Part shown: piece by piece, positions 23,565-30,900 of the stretch
Numbering within the stretch: position 1 is the stretch's first letter
Layout of the letters: each line of letters opens with the position of its first letter
Assembly (NCBI GenBank): GCA_017591395.1
Contig: WEDG01000755.1
Span: 1-64,000 of the forward strand
Origin: Schistocephalus solidus
Taxonomy: Eukaryota; Platyhelminthes; Cestoda; Diphyllobothriidea; Diphyllobothriidae
Reading direction: 5' to 3'
DNA length: 64,000 nucleotides
Notes under the pieces: model-generated
What the model was told of the DNA's origin: nothing
Database searches by the model: none
What the model saw: the letters and a program-made list of their open reading frames with translations, nothing else
Translations under genes and position numbers: made by a program

Positions 23565-26500
23565 TGGGATTGGGATTGGGTATGACTGGCTGATGACAGC
23601 TAATAAGCCAGAAATGGCCATTCTGGTCGCCCTTGTCTTTGTCGGTTCCACATTATCAACATATGCTACACGTCACTATGCGACTGCCTGTGAGTACTCT
23701 AGTCTGAGTTCCAGGGCACAATGGAACATAAATGTTCCTAAAGCAGATCGGTGAGCCACACACTATCATCATATTCCCGATCGCAACCGACAAAGCAACG
23801 AGCCCGTGGCTCAATGGTAGAGCGTTTGACTCAAATGCCAAAGGTCGCAGGTTCGAATCCCAGGTGTTCCACACTTGGGATTGGGTGTGACTGGCTGATG
23901 ACGATTAATAAGCCAGAAATGGCCATTCCGGTCTCCCTTGTCTTTGTCGGTTCCATATTATCAACATATGCTACACGTCGCTATGCGACTGCCTGTGAGT
24001 ACTCTAGTCTGAGTTCCAGGGCACAATGGAACATAAATGTTCCTTAAGCAGATCGGTGAGCCACACACTATCATCATATTCCCGCTCGCAACCGACAAAG
24101 CAGCGAGCCCGTGGCTCAATGGTAGAGCGTTCGATTCAAATGCCAAAGGTCGGGGGTTCGAATTCCCAGGTGTTCTACACTTGGGATTGGGCATGACTGC
24201 CTGATGACGGCTAATAAGCCAGAAATGGCCATTCCGGTCTCCCTTGTCTTTGTCGGTTCCACAAAATATATAAAAATATTCTTCATTTTATTCGTTTTGA
24301 AGTAAATTACCTTTTCTCAACATGTTATATTTGAAGATTGTGTATACTATGGTAAATAAAAGTTGGTAATTGTGAGGTTGTTAAGCTCATGTAATTTACC
24401 GTGAGAGAATATTGTATCGATTCGTTTCCTAATGCTACTTAGTGAGAATTCAACATGACAGAATTTAGGACTTTGAGTTCTATGTGACATCTTCATAATA
24501 TCGTACAGGAATGCATGGTTTTCTTTTCACAGATGCTAAATAGTTTGAAAACCATAAGTGCAAATGTAATGGCTGGTGTGGCTTAAAATTATTCGGTAAT
24601 TGAAAAAAATAACTTTTCGTCTTGTAAAATTTTAAGGAAGATATAATTTGATAGCAAATGTGTATAAAAGAATATGTTTGCATGCTTGTATCAAATATGT
24701 GTGAATCAATAAGACGAGTGAAAATCAGTGTGAAACATTTATGCTGCTTATCTGAACATATTTTACAGAGGGTAGAGGTGTAAATATCCCGACATTTTTT
24801 TCTTTCAAAAACCGATACTCTGTTGTAAACAGCAATATCAGGGGATTATTTCGTAAGCCATCAGTATAATAACCCCTCCTAAGTCATATTTTCAAATCAA
24901 AATTTCGAATTTCAGTAGTTTGGTTCGCATTTCATGGGATAGTCCAACTACGGTAAGTTAGGTTTATTGAAAGATCGCATAACCTACGGGCTACATAGAA
25001 TGGCTAAAATGAGGGTTGGAAGTAAGGCAAGAGGGGAACGGTAGCTATCGCTGCGTGCCCAGTTTATCTATCTTACCAGGCCAAAAGTGAAGGCACTGCT
25101 TATGTGCTTCCGTCTAAACTGGATGCGGCTTTGAGGCAATAATGATTACGGTTCTGTGTAGCATTAGAACTGCGTGAATAAGCAGACCAGCTCCTAAAAG
25201 ACCTAGCATCGTATCTTTACTCTTGAATTCAAACCGCGCATTTCATACAATTATCCTTCGCACTCAATTTAATGCAAAGCCTTGATGCAAATTAAAAGGT
25301 CCTGGTAACCTTCAGGTTTTAAGGTTTCTTAGTTTACCAATGAAAATATCATATAGACGCGTGACTATTGTAAAATAATTTGTGAATGTCATCAGCAACA
25401 TGTTTCAGGAAATGAGACAAATGTCACGAAGCATGATCAGTAAATAACTGGTCGTTTTCGTTTTTTCGTTTTGCAACATTTTAACAGAGATCCAGTTTAA
25501 GGAGGTTGGATCAATGGGATGAATCTATATATAATTAATTTTTGGGCATTTTCTCAGTTCGTATGAGTTTATTTGAAGGAAATTCAGGTGAGCATTGTTG
25601 AACCTCCTATTTGTGACAGGCAGCAGAATTATGTTCAAAATTCGCAAAAGGTAACATCAAAACAAAACTACGAAGGTGATATTAAAAACTGCACCGATAG
25701 ACGAACTACTTAGTGCATTGGGGGACCGTTAGAATGTCAATTTCGATCAGTTCCACCGTGTGCTTCCCAGGAGGGTGGTGTGGGGACAGTGCTTTGGGCT
25801 TGTATTAGTCTTCAGTGATAGTAGACCTTCGTTGCAGCTACCACATCCTCTATTCTCTCATCCAGCTGTGCTGGTGTCAAGTTAGAGGCTAGAAGCCTGG
25901 AGACGGGATTGGGCGCAGATGTGAGTGCTATAAAGGCCATAGGTGACTGGTGCGGCGTGAGCCTGCACTTACGCCTGTCAGCACGCCCTCCCCCATGTTC
26001 GGCATCTGTCGTCCTTTACTCTAGCCCTCATGTTGATCCAGTGCTTTTAACACGCGGTCCGTTTAGTGGGCAAATCATGCTAATAAATGACTAAAAGACG
26101 ATCACATGAAATGTGACAGTAAAAGCAGAACATGTCTATAGTTTCCGAAGACCGATTTGCTCACCCTTCTACCCGACAGTGTTGTGCTGCAATTTTCTAA
26201 TTCCTAGGTGATTGCCTGATCCGTAGATACCTGCGCAATGCAAAATTAACCTTTTCTCGATGTTTGAAGCATCCAGGAACTGGTCTCTCGGATAAGCAAC
26301 CTAAAGTTTCCCTTTTCTCTGCAGATTTAACTACAGTATGCAACTGGTCGGCACGAAAACGCTACTTCAAGTATCAGCTCATTCAGTGGTTCCAGCAGCT
26401 CCTTCAACCAAATGTAAGTGTGCATCTTATTGTACGTGCACGTTCTTGTGTGATTAAAATAAGTAGCAAAGAAACTCATTTTCTTATGGCTCTTACCTCA

Positions 26501-27875
26501 GTGGCTAGCCCGTTGGACTTCTAACCAAAAGGTCGCAACTTCGAGGCTCAACGGTTGTAAAAACTGGGATTGGAGATGACTGGCTGAGCACGTTTAAAAG
26601 CCAGAAATGGCCATTCAAGTCTCCCTTTTCCTTTTTGGTGGTGATTTTGCCTGCATTTTCTTGTATCTAATTTTTGCAGGTAGGTAAAATTTTGAACTGG
26701 TTCCACCGTGTAATTGAATCCCAGCAATGAAATCGTTCGGGGCTCTCTTGAAACCACAGCTGTTGCTGTCGGCAATATTCATCCACCTCTTCTACTACTA
26801 GCCGCTGTACGGATGTTGGCGGGCTCGAGAGTGAGCCTTAAGGCAGAGCGGGACGAATGAGTTCTGTTAGCAATTAGTGAGTGGTCATCAACGAATGCAA
26901 ATTCCGTTCAATTAAATAGCCTGCTATTGACAAAATATTACACCAGGTAACCAAAATTTTGACCAGCAAAATGCTGTCGCTGCCAACGTGAACAGTCGCC
27001 CATTTGCTTGCCTCGTCAAAATAAGAAAGATATAAAGCGACAGAAACGACCCCTCTCGCTTTTCAAGACGATTCTTTGGTAGTTGAGGGCTTACAAAGCG
27101 GATATTATATGCATCCTGTCGCTGTTTAACAGTAGGCACTGGTTGGAATATTTTCAGAAAACTCGCAAAACTATTTTTACAATTGGAAACATATTCTGTC
27201 AATCCACATCAAGTTGATCCCCTATTTTATGAATTGTCAACCAATATTCTGAGATTTTTGTAATTTTGAATAGATTACTTAAATAAGTCTGTTATATTGA
27301 TCGCCGTGCAGTCTAATCGCAAGATGTTTCAGTCACGTCAGGATGCCAGCTTTTGGAGGGGTTTCTACTTGACCACCTGCAAAAACCAGTTCTGTGAAAA
27401 ATAGGTACTTCAGTTATATGCATTTGTCTCATTGATTTCCAAGGTCTTTATAAATTAAAAGATATTTTATAGAAAACATACATCAAATATTCCTTTTCTG
27501 ATTGATTTGGTAGCCACATTATCAGCATATGCTACGCGTTGTTATGCGAAAGCCTGCAGAGGCTCTAAAGTGAGCACCAGGGCACAATGGAACATACGGT
27601 AAGACGCACATTCACCATATTACCTAGCACAACCGACAAAACAACGGGTCCATGGCTCATTGGGGGAGCATACGACCCAAGTACCAAAGTTTGATGGTTC
27701 GAATCCACGCTGGTCCACACGTAAGATTGGTTTTGACTGGCTACTGACGGATAATAAGCCAAAAATTGTCAATCCGGTCTCCCTTGTCTTTGTCGGTTCC
27801 ACATTATCATTATATGCTAAACGTCACTAGGAGGCCGCCTGCGAGGGCTCTAAAGTGAGCTCCTGGGCACAGCGG

Positions 27876-27940
<65 letters not shown>

Positions 27941-30900
27941 CGATAGTGTGGGGCTCACCGATCTGCTTAAGGAACATGCATAGTTCCATTGTGCCCTGGA
28001 GCTCAGACTAGAGCCCTCGCAGGCGGTCGCATAGCGACGTGTAGCATATGATGGAAGTGGGTTCGAATCCCAGGTGTGCCACACTTGGGATTGGGTATGA
28101 CTGGCTGATGACGGCTAATAAGCCAGAAATGGCCATTCCGGTCTCCCTTGTCTTTGTCGGTTCCATTCCATCATATGCTACACGTCGCTATGCGACCGCC
28201 TGCGAGGGCTCTAGTCTGAGCTCCAGGGCACAATGGAACATGCATGTTTTAGCAGATCGGTGAGCCCCACACTATCATCATATTCCCGATCACAACCGAC
28301 AAAACAACGAGCCTGTGGCTCAATGGTACAGCGTTCGACTCAAATACCAGGTCGCGGGTTCGAATCCCAGGTGTGCCACTATCTTGGGATTGGTATGACT
28401 GGCTGATGACGGCTAATAAGCCAGAAATGGCCATTCCGGTCTCCCTTGTCTTTGTCGGTTCCATTCCATATATATATATATATATAATAAGGTATAAGCG
28501 ACAAAGTCAAGGGATACCGGAAGGTCCATTTCTGGCTTATTAGCCGTCAGCAGCCAGGCATACCCAATCCCAGGTTTGGAGCACCTGAGATTCGAACCCG
28601 CGACCCATGGTATTTGATTTGAACGCTCTACCAATGAGTCACGAACCCGGTGTTTTGTCGGTTGCGATCGGGAACATTATGCTAGTGTGCAGTTCACCGA
28701 TCTGCTTAAGGACATGTATGTTCCGTGCATGCCAAAACATGAAATCAAATTTTGGTGGTGTGTTTATCTGTCGCGTTTTGTGATTACCATTTCATTTATT
28801 AAAGTGTATGCTCTGAACTTTAACCCTGTCGTTATCAAATTGGCTTTCTGATCAAACTCAATGTAAATTTACTTGGTGTTCCTCAGTCCGGTTATGAAGC
28901 GAGGGGATGCAACCCAGAGCCAATTACAAAATTAGTTGATTACAGAAAATCCCACAGCCATAAAAAGTGTACAGACAGCTGGCCTACAAGAATGTGTAAA
29001 GCAGCAAATTTGACACGTTTCCGTGAATATGGCTACCTTCGAACTTCTAATCGTTGGATGTTTAGTTACTTTTTTCTCTGTTCACGATTTTGGTGTAACT
29101 GCAAACCTTAAAAATTAGTGGCACGGTTGCGCCGTATCAGGCACGTAAGCTACAGTCAAAAAGAGGCTTCTTTTTTCCTCGTCATCCATTGGTAACCGGT
29201 CGCCAGTGGGTCTCACACGGTCATGCCATCGTTTTGCGATGACGGTTCGACCGTCGTAGTCCGACGATGTCCACCATATATTTTACAAAAGGACAGTGCA
29301 GGGACGGTGACTTGTGCGCAAATTAGTTTTAAGTGATAGTAGACTTGCACTGCATATACCGCTCTCTCTATTCCCTTACCTGCCTGTGCCTAGTGTCAAG
29401 ACATAGTCAAGAAGATTGGAGGCGTGGTGGGGCGCAGGTGAATAATATCCCACCATAGCCCCTAAACGGGCCACAAGGTAAAGGCGATGGACCAACACTG
29501 GGGGCAAATCAGGGTACGGCAGGCGTTATTATTCGGGGATGCGGTCCAATAAAAAATGCCGAACATGGGGGTGCACGTGCCCGAAATGAGAAAGCGTAAG
29601 TACAGGCTAATAACGCACCACCCACTGTTCTCTCCCTCTCGCTCTCTCTCTCACACACATGATAGTTCAACCGTCGATTTTGACGAGGTCCATCGTACGC
29701 TCCACAGCAGGGTTATGCAAGTTCAGTGAATTGCGCGTGGATAAGTTTTAAGTGATCGTAGCCTTGTGCTACATCTATCGCATTCTCTCCTCCTGCCCCA
29801 CCTATGCCCGGTGTCAAGACAGATTTAAAAAGACCGGATATGGGAGAGGGCGCAGGTGGCTGGCGCCGCCGGAGCCGCCCTTGGCGTACCACCACACCTG
29901 GCTTGGATCCCACGGAATGTGAGTGCCATAAAGACCACATTAAGAAGGAGCCATTGCAGCCTGACTCACAGTCCGTCAGTCAGCCACTCCAACCAAAACA
30001 CATACTGGGCTGACCACACGATCCGAGTTATCCCGTCAGTTGGCAACCTTCCGAACCACGGCTATTAGTGCACCGTGATAGTTTCAAGTGCCTCAGATTG
30101 TTTATGGAGAGGAACATGCACTCGACTTCACTCTCTCCCCCACCCCCACAAGCAGACCACGGTCCGAGCCGGTCAGTTGTCTGATGCGGAAGTGGGCGAG
30201 CGGGCTTACACGATAGTTCGACCGTCGATTTTGACGATATCCACCATAAGCTCCCCGGAAGGGTGGTACTGGGACGGTGACTTGCACGTGATTCTAGTTA
30301 AAAGTGATATTAGACTTGCGCTGCATCTACCACACTCTCTCCTCCTCCCCCACCTGAGCCCGGTGTCATGACAGAGTCAAGAAGACCAGAATTGGGAGAG
30401 GGCGCAGGTGGCTGGCGCGGCCAGATCCGCCCCTGGGCGTGCCACCACACCCCCATGTTCGGCATTTGTTATGGGAATGCAGCCCGAATAACACCTGCCA
30501 TGCCCTGTTGTGGCCCGCGTGTTGGTCCAACGCATCTATCACGTGGCCCGTTTAGGGGGCACACATGACAGTTCGACCGTCGTAGTCCGACGATGTCCAC
30601 CGTATGCTCCATGGAAAAGTGGAGCAGGGACGGTGACTTGCGCGTGATTTAGTTTAAAGTGATAGTAGACTTGTGCTGCATCTACCGCACTCTCTCCTCC
30701 TCCCCCACCTGAGCCCGGTGTCAAGACAGAGTCAGGAAGACTGGAGGCGGGAGAGGACGCAGGTGGCTGGCGCGGCTGCGTCCCCTAATTCCTAGCCGCC
30801 CCTAGGAGTGCCACCACACCTTCATGTTCGTCATTTGTTACGGGAGCTCAACCCGAATAACGCCTGCCGTGCCCTAATGTAGCCCCCATGTTGGTTCAAC

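Noticed and set aside
23797..23870. tRNA genes in the SINE copies
   Set aside because: The A and B boxes are present but the anticodon stem does not pair, and the sequence is always followed by the same SINE tail.
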